DNA from: Leucobacter salsicius M1-8
GTDB taxonomy: Bacteria > Actinomycetota > Actinomycetes > Actinomycetales > Microbacteriaceae
Assembly: GCF_000350525.1 (NCBI RefSeq)
Contig: NZ_AOCN01000019.1
Location: forward strand, 62,001 to 126,000
Direction: 5' to 3'
Length of the DNA stretch: 64,000 bases
Each line of letters begins with the position of its first letter. Position 1 is the first letter of the stretch. The notes beneath the pieces are model-generated. The model saw nothing but the letters and a program-made list of their open reading frames with translations. It searched no databases and was not told the origin of the DNA. The position numbers and the translations under genes were made by a program. Shown in pieces: positions 57,501 through 64,000 of the stretch.

Positions 57501-58932
57501 CGTCGATCTCGTGAATCAGTACCGCGAGCGCGGTGACGCGCTCCGCGAAGCGGTGCTGCACGGCACCCTCCAGCGACTGCGGCCCATCGTGATGACGGCA
57601 CTCGCGACCATTCTTGCGCTCACCCCCATGGGGCTCGGCGTGACTGGTCAGGGTGGTTTTATCTCGCAGCCGCTCGCGGTCGTGGTGATCGGTGGTCTGC
57701 TGTCGTCGACCGTGCTCACCCTCGTCGTCTTGCCCACCCTCTACTACGTGGTCGAGCGCCGCCGCGAGCGCGGCTCGGGTCCGCTTCGCTCAGGTTCGCC
57801 AAAGCCGCCTCGTGAACCACGCGAGCCGCGTGGTCCCCGTGAGCCCCGCGGTCCCCGCAGAACTCGCACGAACCGTGGTGGTGCCGAGGCTGTGCCGGCC
57901 ACGGGCCTCTCGTGGCTGGAGAACACCGCGAACGACGCGTCTGGTCCCGCGGCCGGGGTCGCCTCGGAAGCTACGCGCGGCGGGGCGAAAGCCTGGATGC
58001 GTTCGGCACTCGGTGGCGTAGGGCTCGGCGGTGCCGGACTCGGTGCTGCTGGGCTCGCTGCTGGGGCGAGCGTTTCCGGATCCCCGGGCCCGCGCCGAAC
58101 CGGATCGATTCCGGTCGCCGGGGAGTCTTTGATCGCGGAATCCACCCTCGACGCACCCCTGGGGGCGATGTTCACCGAGCCTGCTCGCCCGCCTCGCAGA
58201 CGTCGTGGCTCCGACAGCGTGGATCACGACTTGCCAGAGGCAGATGGACCGCCCGTTGCAGGGTCTCCGGTCGCGGTCGAGTCGGTCGTCATCGAGCCCG
58301 TCGTTGTTGATCCCATCGAGGTTGACCACGTCGTGGCTGAGCCAGTTGCAGCCGTCCCTGTGATCGCCGAACCGTTCTACGCTCGGGCCGAACTTAAGGA
58401 CGAGGTACCGACGGCTACCGCAGAGATGTCCCTCGCACTCGAAGACCTCGGGTTTGTTGCCGAGGAGGTGCTCGAACCCACCGTGGAGCCCGACCCTTCC
58501 ATGCAATCAACGGGTCCAACGCAACCCGAACCCATTGCAGAGGACCTGGCTTCAGACACCTGGAACGCGACCGACGAGATCGCGCCGCTCGTGCTGCCCG
58601 GGCCACTGGGCGCGGATCCGGTGTTTGAGGAGTCCGAGCCACAGTCCGAGCCGCAGTCTGAGCCCGCGCCTGAGCCTGAGCCTGAGCCCGCGCCCGCAGC
58701 TCCGGTAGCTTCGGAGCCCGCGCCCGCGCCCGCGCCGCCAGTATCCGCAGCTCCGGTGGCCGCACCGCCGGTGACCGGCGAGCTCAATTGGGAACAGCTG
58801 ATGTGGGAGGCGACGCAGGAGGCGGCGCAGGATCCAGCAGTGCCCAGCACCAGTGACACCACCAAGATTCACCCGGCGGATGCATCCGACCAGGCAGACC
58901 ACACCGGCCCCGTGCCGAGCGAGGAGCAGTAA
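54568..58932 (+). CDS. RND (AcrB/HAE1-type) efflux transporter with 390-residue C-terminal extension
   Basis: 1454 residues. Residues 1-1065 have the RND plan: helix 1 at 10-30, a first extracellular loop, helices 2-6, a second loop, helices 8-12. GRVVDDSIVVIENIKRH in helix 4 carries the Asp pair of the proton relay. The core ends at VVLPTLYYVVERRRE. The remaining 390 residues are cytosolic and low-complexity: Pro/Arg and Gly/Ala stretches, then acidic EPEP-type repeats and a short predicted helix (LNWEQLMWEATQEAAQD). No adaptor or outer-membrane gene is nearby. The DEAD-box gene follows after 3 nt. Confidence 0.88.
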   Translation: MHLLTAFSLKNRALIALVTIVAAVFGVIGAGSLKQELMPSVQFPAIAVVTTYPGASPEVVNADVSGPIETAMRGVPQLESTTATSSTGASMIVAQFTYGVDLAVTEQKVERAISRISAVLPAAADTQVVSGSIDDFPVIQVGVTPADGQTAEEAASLVSRLVTPKLSDLDGVRDAQLSGDRTERVMIKPNLETLARDGLSTQTLTDTLQQSGVLIAAGTVSDGDRTLAVQAGSSVDSAEAIAALPIPGTPAQVVPEVLPQDLPGGFPGAELLEPPAPAAPAAPLTIGAYADVVVEGAPETSISRVDGKPALTIAVTKMSSANTVEVSHAVQTELDRLSSQLDGAKLTVIFDQAPYIEQSVETLTTEGLLGLLFAVLVILVFLLSVRATLVTAISIPVSVLFTFIGLNFADYTLNMLTLGALTISIGRVVDDSIVVIENIKRHFGEFGADVGAHRTEIIVRAVREVAGAITASTVTTVAVFLPMAFVSGMVGELFRPFAFTVTISLAASLLVSLTIVPVLAYWFLRAEPNGEADDVPPGTKRRTGFAAMIRRTRAAEAAGVPTALQRGYRPIIEWTLARPAITLIVAVVIFGGTIAATPLMKTNFMGADEQNSVGLVQTLEPGTSLEAQLAQAERVEEVLDTVAAVESVQLTIGSSGGGMSAMFGGGGDGAVNYSITTDPDADQAKVQDEIRSAVATLDKAGEFSISQSGGSPGMSSSIEVSVAAPDQATLADASDAVLEALKQESGLKQVESDLGQSRPYLSVTVNREAAAQSGLSEAAVAGQLSQQMQPQQIGQITRDAHVTSVYLSAGNVPADPAGVSALMIQTATGPQRLDALATVGVADGPVAIHTADGARTVTVSALPAGDDLSAASVSVNSALETVKLPAGATATIGGVMSQQTEAFQQLGIALLAAILIVYVVMVATFRSLLQPLLLLASVPFAATGALLLLIVTGIPLGVASLIGVLMLIGIVVTNAIVLVDLVNQYRERGDALREAVLHGTLQRLRPIVMTALATILALTPMGLGVTGQGGFISQPLAVVVIGGLLSSTVLTLVVLPTLYYVVERRRERGSGPLRSGSPKPPREPREPRGPREPRGPRRTRTNRGGAEAVPATGLSWLENTANDASGPAAGVASEATRGGAKAWMRSALGGVGLGGAGLGAAGLAAGASVSGSPGPRRTGSIPVAGESLIAESTLDAPLGAMFTEPARPPRRRRGSDSVDHDLPEADGPPVAGSPVAVESVVIEPVVVDPIEVDHVVAEPVAAVPVIAEPFYARAELKDEVPTATAEMSLALEDLGFVAEEVLEPTVEPDPSMQSTGPTQPEPIAEDLASDTWNATDEIAPLVLPGPLGADPVFEESEPQSEPQSEPAPEPEPEPAPAAPVASEPAPAPAPPVSAAPVAAPPVTGELNWEQLMWEATQEAAQDPAVPSTSDTTKIHPADASDQADHTGPVPSEEQ

Positions 58933-58935
58933 CTG

Positions 58936-60468
58936 ATGGCCAAGGGCCGCCGCGGAGGGTTCAAGCCCCCCGCTAATTACGAGCCGGGGCGCAATCCCCG
59001 CAAGAAGAACACCCGATTCGGGGAGGCCTCGAATAAGTCGGAGGCGTCTTCAAGCAAGGCTCGCAATCCGCGCGAGAACCGCGACCTTCGGGAGAACCGG
59101 GATTCTCGCGAGAACCGGGATGCTCGGGAGAACCGGGCCCCTCGGGAAACGCGGGAGTCGCGCCAGCCCCAGCGTTCAGCGGTAGACCGCCAGCGCGCGG
59201 TCATCGAGCGGCAGCGGGCCGAACACCGCGCCCCGCTGCCCGCTGCGAAACTCACGACCGTGGCAGCTGCCGCCGGCGTGAGCTTTGCCGACCTCGGCCT
59301 CGGAGGCAACCTCGTGCGCGTGCTGGGGGAGCTGGGTGCTGAGACGCCGTTCCCCATCCAGGTTGCTACGGTGCCCGACACGATTGCCGGGCTAAACGTC
59401 CTGGGCAAGGCGAACACGGGCTCGGGCAAGACCATTGCGTTTGGCGCCGCACTCGTGGAGCGCATGCTCAAGCTGAAGGCCGAGGGGCAGATTCCCCGTG
59501 CGCCGAAGCCTGCCGCTGCAAAGCGTGGCGTACGCGGCGGCACCCACGCGGTGCGAAACCCGCGCGCACTTATCTTGGCGCCGACTCGCGAGCTTGCGCT
59601 GCAGATCGACCGCACGATTCAGCCGCTCGCTCGCTCGGTGGGTTTCTACACGGCACAGCTCGTGGGAGGCACCCCGATCGATGCGCAGATCCACGCGCTT
59701 GAGCGCGGCGTCGACATCGTGATCGGTACGCCAGGGCGTATCCAAGACCTCGTGGACCGCCGCCGACTCGACCTGCGCGAGGTGCTCGTGAGCGTCATCG
59801 ACGAGGCCGACCACATGTGCGAGCTCGGATTTCTCGAACCCGTGCAGAAGGTGCTGCGGCAGACCGTGCCCGGCGGCCAGCGGCTGTTGTTCTCGGCGAC
59901 GCTTGACGGCGACGTCGCAGATCTCGTGGCCGAGTTCTTGCCCGAGCCCGCGGTGCACGAGGCCGAGGAAAAGGCCCCGGGACGCGTCGATCACAGCGTG
60001 CTCCTGGTGAGAGGAACCGATCGCGACGCGGTCATCACCCAGCTGGCGAAGCGGCGCGGTCGCACGATGATCTTCTGCCGCACCCGCGCAAACGCTGAGC
60101 GCATCACCCTGATGCTCGAGGACGAGGGGGTGCGCGCGGTCGAGCTGCACGGCAACCTGAGCCAGGCCCGACGCGAGCTGAACCTCGAACGGTTCAGCGA
60201 CGGCAAAGCCGCGGTGCTCGTGGCTACTGACGTTGCCGCGCGCGGCATCCACGTCGACGGCGTCGACCTGGTCGTGCAGGCGGACCCGCCGAACGACTAC
60301 AAGACCTACCTGCACCGCACGGGCCGCACGGGTCGCGCCGGGAACGACGGTCGCGCCGTTCTGCTCATCTCGCGAGCGCGCCAAGAGCGCACGGACGAGA
60401 TGCTCGCTGAGGCGGGTATCAAGCCCCGGTTCTTTGCGGACTTCGCGCCCGGCGACAAGCTGCGATAG
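58936..60468 (+). CDS. DEAD-box RNA helicase with N-terminal XRENRD repeats
   Basis: 510 residues. Residues 1-100 are basic and disordered, including five hexapeptide copies (PRENRD, LRENRD, SRENRD, ARENRA, PRETRE). The helicase core begins near 112. Motifs: FADLGLGGNLVRVL with FPIQ (Q motif), ANTGSGKT (I), APTREL (Ia), DEAD (II), SAT (III), ATDVAARGI (V) and HRTGRTGR (VI). RhlE-like, probably an RNA-unwinding enzyme in ribosome or mRNA metabolism. It starts 3 nt after the RND gene stop, so they share a transcript, which is unusual. Confidence 0.93.
   Translation: MAKGRRGGFKPPANYEPGRNPRKKNTRFGEASNKSEASSSKARNPRENRDLRENRDSRENRDARENRAPRETRESRQPQRSAVDRQRAVIERQRAEHRAPLPAAKLTTVAAAAGVSFADLGLGGNLVRVLGELGAETPFPIQVATVPDTIAGLNVLGKANTGSGKTIAFGAALVERMLKLKAEGQIPRAPKPAAAKRGVRGGTHAVRNPRALILAPTRELALQIDRTIQPLARSVGFYTAQLVGGTPIDAQIHALERGVDIVIGTPGRIQDLVDRRRLDLREVLVSVIDEADHMCELGFLEPVQKVLRQTVPGGQRLLFSATLDGDVADLVAEFLPEPAVHEAEEKAPGRVDHSVLLVRGTDRDAVITQLAKRRGRTMIFCRTRANAERITLMLEDEGVRAVELHGNLSQARRELNLERFSDGKAAVLVATDVAARGIHVDGVDLVVQADPPNDYKTYLHRTGRTGRAGNDGRAVLLISRARQERTDEMLAEAGIKPRFFADFAPGDKLR
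59068..59157 (+). repeat. 18-bp tandem repeat coding for XRENRD
   Basis: Five degenerate 18-bp units in frame encode a hexapeptide repeat in the helicase N-terminus. The unit is about CGGGAGAACCGGGAT plus one codon. Confidence 0.85.
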
Positions 60469-60546
60469 CCGGATCGACCCGCGCCGACAGTGAGGAAGTA
60501 TACAGTCTGAGCGGGTGGGGGTTGTAGGTAGTCGCCAATGATGGCG

Positions 60547-60584
60547 CGAGGGGGCTGGGCCGCAATTGTGGCCCAGCCCCCTCG
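60547..60584 (+). terminator. Hairpin after the DEAD-box gene
   Basis: A perfect 15-bp GC-rich stem (CGAGGGGGCTGGGCC and its complement) with an 8-nt loop lies 78 nt after the stop. There is no T-tract, so it may be a terminator or an mRNA 3' end stabiliser. The rest of the 200-nt gap shows nothing else but the AAAGGAG before the next gene. Confidence 0.6.
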
Positions 60585-60668
60585 TGCTTGAACGGCATTC
60601 GTTCGCTCCCTAGGCTGAGGGCACAGTCGGGCACTGCCCGGCGCGCACATGCTGTCAAAGGAGCAACG

Positions 60669-62753
60669 ATGAGCGACACCAGCCCCCAGGCAACGCCCCG
60701 CATTGATGTCACCGAGGTGGGCGACGCGCTTCTCGGGCGATGGAAGGCCGAGCGACTTGAGTCGCGCGCCCTCGCCGCGGACCCGCGGTTGCACACGATC
60801 CCCGGCCAGTCGATGGCCGAGCATCGCGAACGGGTCATGGAGCAGCTCGGCATTCTGGTCGAGAACGGCGCGATTCAGCGGGCGTTCCCCGCGAGCGTCG
60901 GCGGCGCCGACAACCACGGCGGCAACGTCGCCGCGTTTCAGGAGCTCGTGCTCGCTGACCCCTCCCTGCAGATCAAGGGCGGCGTGCAGTGGGGCCTCTT
61001 CGGCTCCGCGATTCTGCACCTGGGTAACCCAGAGCACCACGCGAAGTGGCTGCCCGACATCATCAGCCTGAAGCTGCCCGGTGCCTTCGCGATGACTGAG
61101 ATCGGTCACGGGTCGGATGTGGCCTCGATCGGCACGACGGCGACCTACGATCCGGAGACGGAAGAGTTTGAGATCCATACGCCGTTCGCTGGCGCGTGGA
61201 AGGAGTTTTTGGGCAACGCGGCGCTGCACGGCCAGGCAGCCGTTGTGTTTGCGCAACTGATCACCGGGGGCGTGAACCACGGCGTGCACGCGTTCTTCGT
61301 GCCGATTCGCACGCCCGCCGGCGACATGCTGCCCGGCGTTGGCAGCATGGACGATGGCGTGAAGGGTGGGCTGAACGGTATTGATAATGGCCGCCTGCAC
61401 TTCACGCACGTGCGGGTACCGCGCACGAACCTGCTCAACCGCTACGGCGATGTGGCCCCCGACGGCACCTACACCTCGCCCATTGAGAGCCCAGGTCGGC
61501 GCTTCTTCACCATGATCGGCACGCTCGTGCAGGGACGCGTTTCGCTCGATGGCGCGGCCGTGCGCGCGATGCAAGCGGCGCTCGCGATCGCCATCAAATA
61601 CGGCAGCGAGCGACGACAGTTTCCCGGCGCTTCGGGCCGCGAGACGGTGCTGCTTGACTACGGCCAGCACCAGCGGCGCCTGATGCCACGGCTTGCCCAA
61701 AGCTACGCGATGGCTTTTGCGGACGAGCGGCTGCTCACCGTGTTCGACGAGGTCTTCTCGGGAGCGCGCGACACGGAGGAGAACCGCGAGGATCTCGAGA
61801 CCCTCGCCGCCTCGTTCAAACCGCTCTCGACCTGGGCTGCGCTCGATACCCTGCAGGAGGCCCGCGAGGCCTGCGGTGGCGCAGGCTTCATTGCGAAGAA
61901 CCGGTTCACCGGGCTGCGCGCCGACCTCGATATTTACGTCACGTTCGAGGGTGACAACAACGTGCTGCTGCAGCTCGTGGGCAAGCGGCTGCTCAAGGAC
62001 TACGCGGCGCAGTTTGCTGGCGGTGACAAGGCGGCCCTCGCGAAGGCTGCCGCGACACAGTTGGGCGACCGGGTCAGCCGGTTTGGGCTGCGCCAGCTGG
62101 GACAGAGCATCGCCGACCTCGGAAGCGTTGCGCGCTCGGTCGACAGTCTGCGTGCCCCCGAGGCGCAGCGTGCGCTGCTGGCCGACCGGGTCGAGACGAT
62201 GGTCGCCGAGGTCGCCGCCGCCCTGCGCGATGCCGGGCGCGGAATCGCGCGCGAAGACAAGCGGGCCCGCGCACTGGCGCAGGAGGACGCGTTCAATGCG
62301 CAGCAGCACAAGCTAATCGCCGCTGCGCGCGCGCACGCCGAGCTGCTGCAGTGGGAGGCATTTACCGAGGCGCTTGAGGGAATCAAGGATCCGGGATCGA
62401 AGCAGGTGCTCACATGGCTGCGCGACCTATTCGGCCTCGGGCTGATCGAAGAGAACGCCTCGTGGTACCTGATCGCGGGCCGCATCTCAGGACAGCGGGC
62501 CGAGGCGGTCACCGCCTATGTCGACCGACTGATCGGTCGCCTGCGCGGGCACGCGCTTGATCTCGTCGAGGCGTTTGGGTTCACCCCCGAGCTACTGCGG
62601 GCCGAGATTTCGACGGGCATCGAGGCCGAGCGGCAAGCTGAGGCGCAGGCCTATGTTGAGGCCGAGCAAGAGGCAGGCCGGTGGCCCATCCACGAGAAGG
62701 TGCTCCGGCAGCAGGGCAAGGCGGCCCCCAGCACTGAGCGGGTGGCTGGCTAA
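60669..62753 (+). CDS. Acyl-CoA oxidase/dehydrogenase
   Basis: 694 residues from ATG 60669, with AAAGGAG upstream. The frame extends further 5' but without a ribosome binding site. It has the peroxisomal-type acyl-CoA oxidase plan: N-terminal helical domain, AFAMTEIGHGSDVASIGTTATYD (flavin/substrate domain), GRVSLDGAAVRAMQAALAIAIKYG (helical domain) and the active-site segment DLDIYVTFEGDNNVLLQ with its Glu. It catalyses the first step of fatty-acid beta-oxidation, passing electrons to oxygen or ETF. No other beta-oxidation gene is adjacent. Confidence 0.93.
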   Translation: MSDTSPQATPRIDVTEVGDALLGRWKAERLESRALAADPRLHTIPGQSMAEHRERVMEQLGILVENGAIQRAFPASVGGADNHGGNVAAFQELVLADPSLQIKGGVQWGLFGSAILHLGNPEHHAKWLPDIISLKLPGAFAMTEIGHGSDVASIGTTATYDPETEEFEIHTPFAGAWKEFLGNAALHGQAAVVFAQLITGGVNHGVHAFFVPIRTPAGDMLPGVGSMDDGVKGGLNGIDNGRLHFTHVRVPRTNLLNRYGDVAPDGTYTSPIESPGRRFFTMIGTLVQGRVSLDGAAVRAMQAALAIAIKYGSERRQFPGASGRETVLLDYGQHQRRLMPRLAQSYAMAFADERLLTVFDEVFSGARDTEENREDLETLAASFKPLSTWAALDTLQEAREACGGAGFIAKNRFTGLRADLDIYVTFEGDNNVLLQLVGKRLLKDYAAQFAGGDKAALAKAAATQLGDRVSRFGLRQLGQSIADLGSVARSVDSLRAPEAQRALLADRVETMVAEVAAALRDAGRGIAREDKRARALAQEDAFNAQQHKLIAAARAHAELLQWEAFTEALEGIKDPGSKQVLTWLRDLFGLGLIEENASWYLIAGRISGQRAEAVTAYVDRLIGRLRGHALDLVEAFGFTPELLRAEISTGIEAERQAEAQAYVEAEQEAGRWPIHEKVLRQQGKAAPSTERVAG

Positions 62754-62769
62754 AATCGATCCGGATCGA

Positions 62770-62801
62770 TGGGCCCCGCGGCTAGTAAGCCGCGGGGCCC
62801 A
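62770..62801. terminator. Hairpin between acyl-CoA oxidase and pip genes
   Basis: TGGGCCCCGCGGCT pairs perfectly with AGCCGCGGGGCCCA around AGTA. It lies just before the pip promoter and just after the GATCCGGATC palindrome at 62758. Confidence 0.65.
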
Positions 62802-62806
62802 GTCAG

Positions 62807-62812
62807 TACAGT
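62807..62812 (+). promoter_or_regulatory. -10 box TACAGT of pip (leaderless)
   Basis: TACAGT is followed by 6 nt and ATG at 62819. Confidence 0.5.
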
Positions 62813-62818
62813 GGGATC

Positions 62819-63805
62819 ATGACCGAGCTGCGCAGCCTGTACCCGCCCATTGAGCCCTACGCGCACGGCCTGCTGGCTGTGGGGGACGGGCACGAGGTCT
62901 ACTGGGAAGTGTGTGGCAACCCAGACGGCAAGCCCGTCGTGTTCGTGCACGGCGGCCCCGGCGGCGGGTGTAGCCCCGACCAGCGGCGATTCTTCGACCC
63001 GGCTCGCTACCGGATCGTGCTCTTCGATCAGCGCGGCTGCGGCCGCAGCCTGCCGCACGCGAGCGATCCCGCCGCAGACCTGTCGTCGAATACCACGTGG
63101 CACCTCGTCGCCGACATGGAGGCGCTGCGAGAGCACCTTGAAATCGATGCGTGGCAGGTGTTCGGGGGGTCGTGGGGGTCGACACTGTCGCTTGCGTACG
63201 CGCAGACGCACCCGGCGCGGGTGACGGAGCTCGTCTTGCGCGGCATCTTTACGCTGCGCAAGACCGAGATCGACTGGTTCTACCAGGATGGCGCGTCGCA
63301 CATGTTTCCCGACGTCTGGGAGGAGTACCTCGCGCAGATTCCCGAGGCGGAGCGGGGCGACTTCGTGGCTGCGTATCACCGACGCCTCTTCGATGCAGAC
63401 CCGAGCGTGCACGTGCCCGCGGCGGTCGCATGGACCGTGTGGGAGCGCTCCACGTTGCGGCTGTTGGCCGACGAGGCGGGCATCGCTGCGGCACGGGCGG
63501 ACGTGCCGGCGGCGGTCGCGTTCGCCCGAATCGAGAATCACTACTTTACGCACGGCGGATTCATGGAGGACGGGCAGCTCATTCGCGATGCGGGGAGCAC
63601 GCTCCGAGACATTCCCGGCGTCATCGTGCAAGGCCGTTACGACGTTTGCACCCCGGCACGCACAGCCTGGGATCTACACCGGTCGTGGCCCCAGGCCGAC
63701 CTTGAGATGATCCCTGACGCGGGCCACTCGTCCGATGAGCCGGGCATCATCGACGCGCTCGTGCGCGCCACCGATCGTTTTGGGAGCGATTCGTATGACA
63801 TTTAA
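62819..63805 (+). CDS. pip: Proline iminopeptidase
   Basis: 328 residues. Alpha/beta hydrolase that removes N-terminal proline from peptides. FVHGGPGGGC (oxyanion hole), FDQRGCGRS, the nucleophile Ser118 in GGSWGS, the acid Asp in GRYDVCTP and the His in DAGHS match the S33 family. Length is typical. Cytoplasmic. Its 3' end overlaps the next gene by 11 nt, so they are probably co-transcribed. Confidence 0.95.
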   Translation: MTELRSLYPPIEPYAHGLLAVGDGHEVYWEVCGNPDGKPVVFVHGGPGGGCSPDQRRFFDPARYRIVLFDQRGCGRSLPHASDPAADLSSNTTWHLVADMEALREHLEIDAWQVFGGSWGSTLSLAYAQTHPARVTELVLRGIFTLRKTEIDWFYQDGASHMFPDVWEEYLAQIPEAERGDFVAAYHRRLFDADPSVHVPAAVAWTVWERSTLRLLADEAGIAAARADVPAAVAFARIENHYFTHGGFMEDGQLIRDAGSTLRDIPGVIVQGRYDVCTPARTAWDLHRSWPQADLEMIPDAGHSSDEPGIIDALVRATDRFGSDSYDI

Positions 63806-64000
63806 CGACAATGCGCGCATTAATTCTGGCCGCGTCTCCAAGCGATCGGGCGCACGAAAGGGTGGCATGATTGCCGGTGGCGGCGTGGGAATCGCCCTGC
63901 TGCTCTTCATCGGCTCCCAGCTCCTGGGCGTCGACCTCACGCCGCTGCAGCCCGTCGCCCAGCAGTTCCTGGGCGGCCAGCAGGTGTCGCCCGAAGAGGT
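63795..64000 (+). CDS. Neutral zinc metallopeptidase, N-terminus only (3' end outside window)
   Basis: ATG 63795 begins MTFNDNARINSGRVSKRSG, followed by a membrane helix (about 25-45, GGGVGIALLLFIGSQLLGVD) and an extracellular start (QQFLGGQQVSPEE). This N-terminus matches the YpfJ/neutral zinc metallopeptidase family, whose HExxH site would lie beyond the window. The frame overlaps the end of pip by 11 nt. Confidence 0.8.
   Translation, partial: MTFNDNARINSGRVSKRSGARKGGMIAGGGVGIALLLFIGSQLLGVDLTPLQPVAQQFLGGQQVSPEE

Noticed and set aside
60306-62309. Long minus-strand open frame of 667 residues
   Set aside because: Lies antisense to the DEAD-box and acyl-CoA oxidase genes. Its His/Arg/Glu-rich product matches no family and is the usual GC-rich shadow frame.

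Overview
The window is 64 kb of high-GC DNA from an actinobacterium. Several genes point there: a mycothiol synthase (MshD), a mycoredoxin with a CGYC active site, an atypical OmpR-type GlnR regulator, a DUF3073 protein, MutT1 (Nudix fused to a histidine phosphatase) and a GlfT2-like galactofuranosyltransferase. Frequent leaderless gene starts and the gene neighbourhoods suggest Micrococcales, probably Microbacteriaceae (Leucobacter-like is a guess). It looks like ordinary chromosome: two tRNA genes, and no rRNA, CRISPR array, phage or insertion sequence seen.

Layout. 1-10 kb is a cell-surface region: a secreted META-like protein cut by the window edge, a LicD-like/methyltransferase fusion coupled to a small coiled-coil protein, UDP-galactopyranose mutase (glf), a secreted SLH-domain metallopeptidase, a GlfT2-like transferase and an O-antigen ligase-family membrane protein. 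10-18.6 kb is housekeeping: manA, ribF, a SNF2-type helicase, a phosphofructokinase, a mycoredoxin and the Pit phosphate transporter. 18.9-30.8 kb holds an aldehyde dehydrogenase, uraA, a very large SF1-helicase-like protein lacking the Walker A lysine, an FmdB zinc ribbon, 5-formyl-THF cyclo-ligase, galU, a RimJ-like acetyltransferase, tRNA-Ala, a LysE exporter and tRNA-Lys. 31-34.6 kb has two unrecognised lipoproteins, an alpha/beta hydrolase and a conserved hypothetical gene. 34.8-42.5 kb has an APC transporter, the pstSCAB operon and a CapA-like lipoprotein. 42.5-49.7 kb has a WYL regulator/hydrolase pair and the overlapping operon glnR-mshD-ppk-mutT1-dgk. 49.7-64 kb has small membrane proteins (one of 36 residues), ygfZ, gpmA, DUF3073, DUF445, an RND transporter with a very long tail, a DEAD-box helicase, an acyl-CoA oxidase, a proline iminopeptidase and the start of a zinc metallopeptidase.

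How parts fit. Phosphate is a theme: low-affinity Pit, high-affinity PstSCAB and polyphosphate kinase are all here, and PHO-box-like direct repeats of GGTGAAC lie upstream of both pstS and pit. Surface polysaccharide is another: galU and manA make sugar nucleotide precursors, glf makes UDP-galactofuranose, and GlfT2 can polymerise it.

Two window-wide signals stand out. At least sixteen genes carry a TANNNT -10 box only 6-7 nt before the start codon, which implies leaderless mRNAs and resolves several start sites. The palindromic decamer GATCCGGATC occurs nine times, far more than base composition predicts, both between and inside genes. I did not find a clearly new defence or mobile system. 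The best candidates for unusual biology are the Walker-deficient SF1 protein, the LicD-methyltransferase fusion, the 36-residue membrane peptide and the tailed RND transporter.
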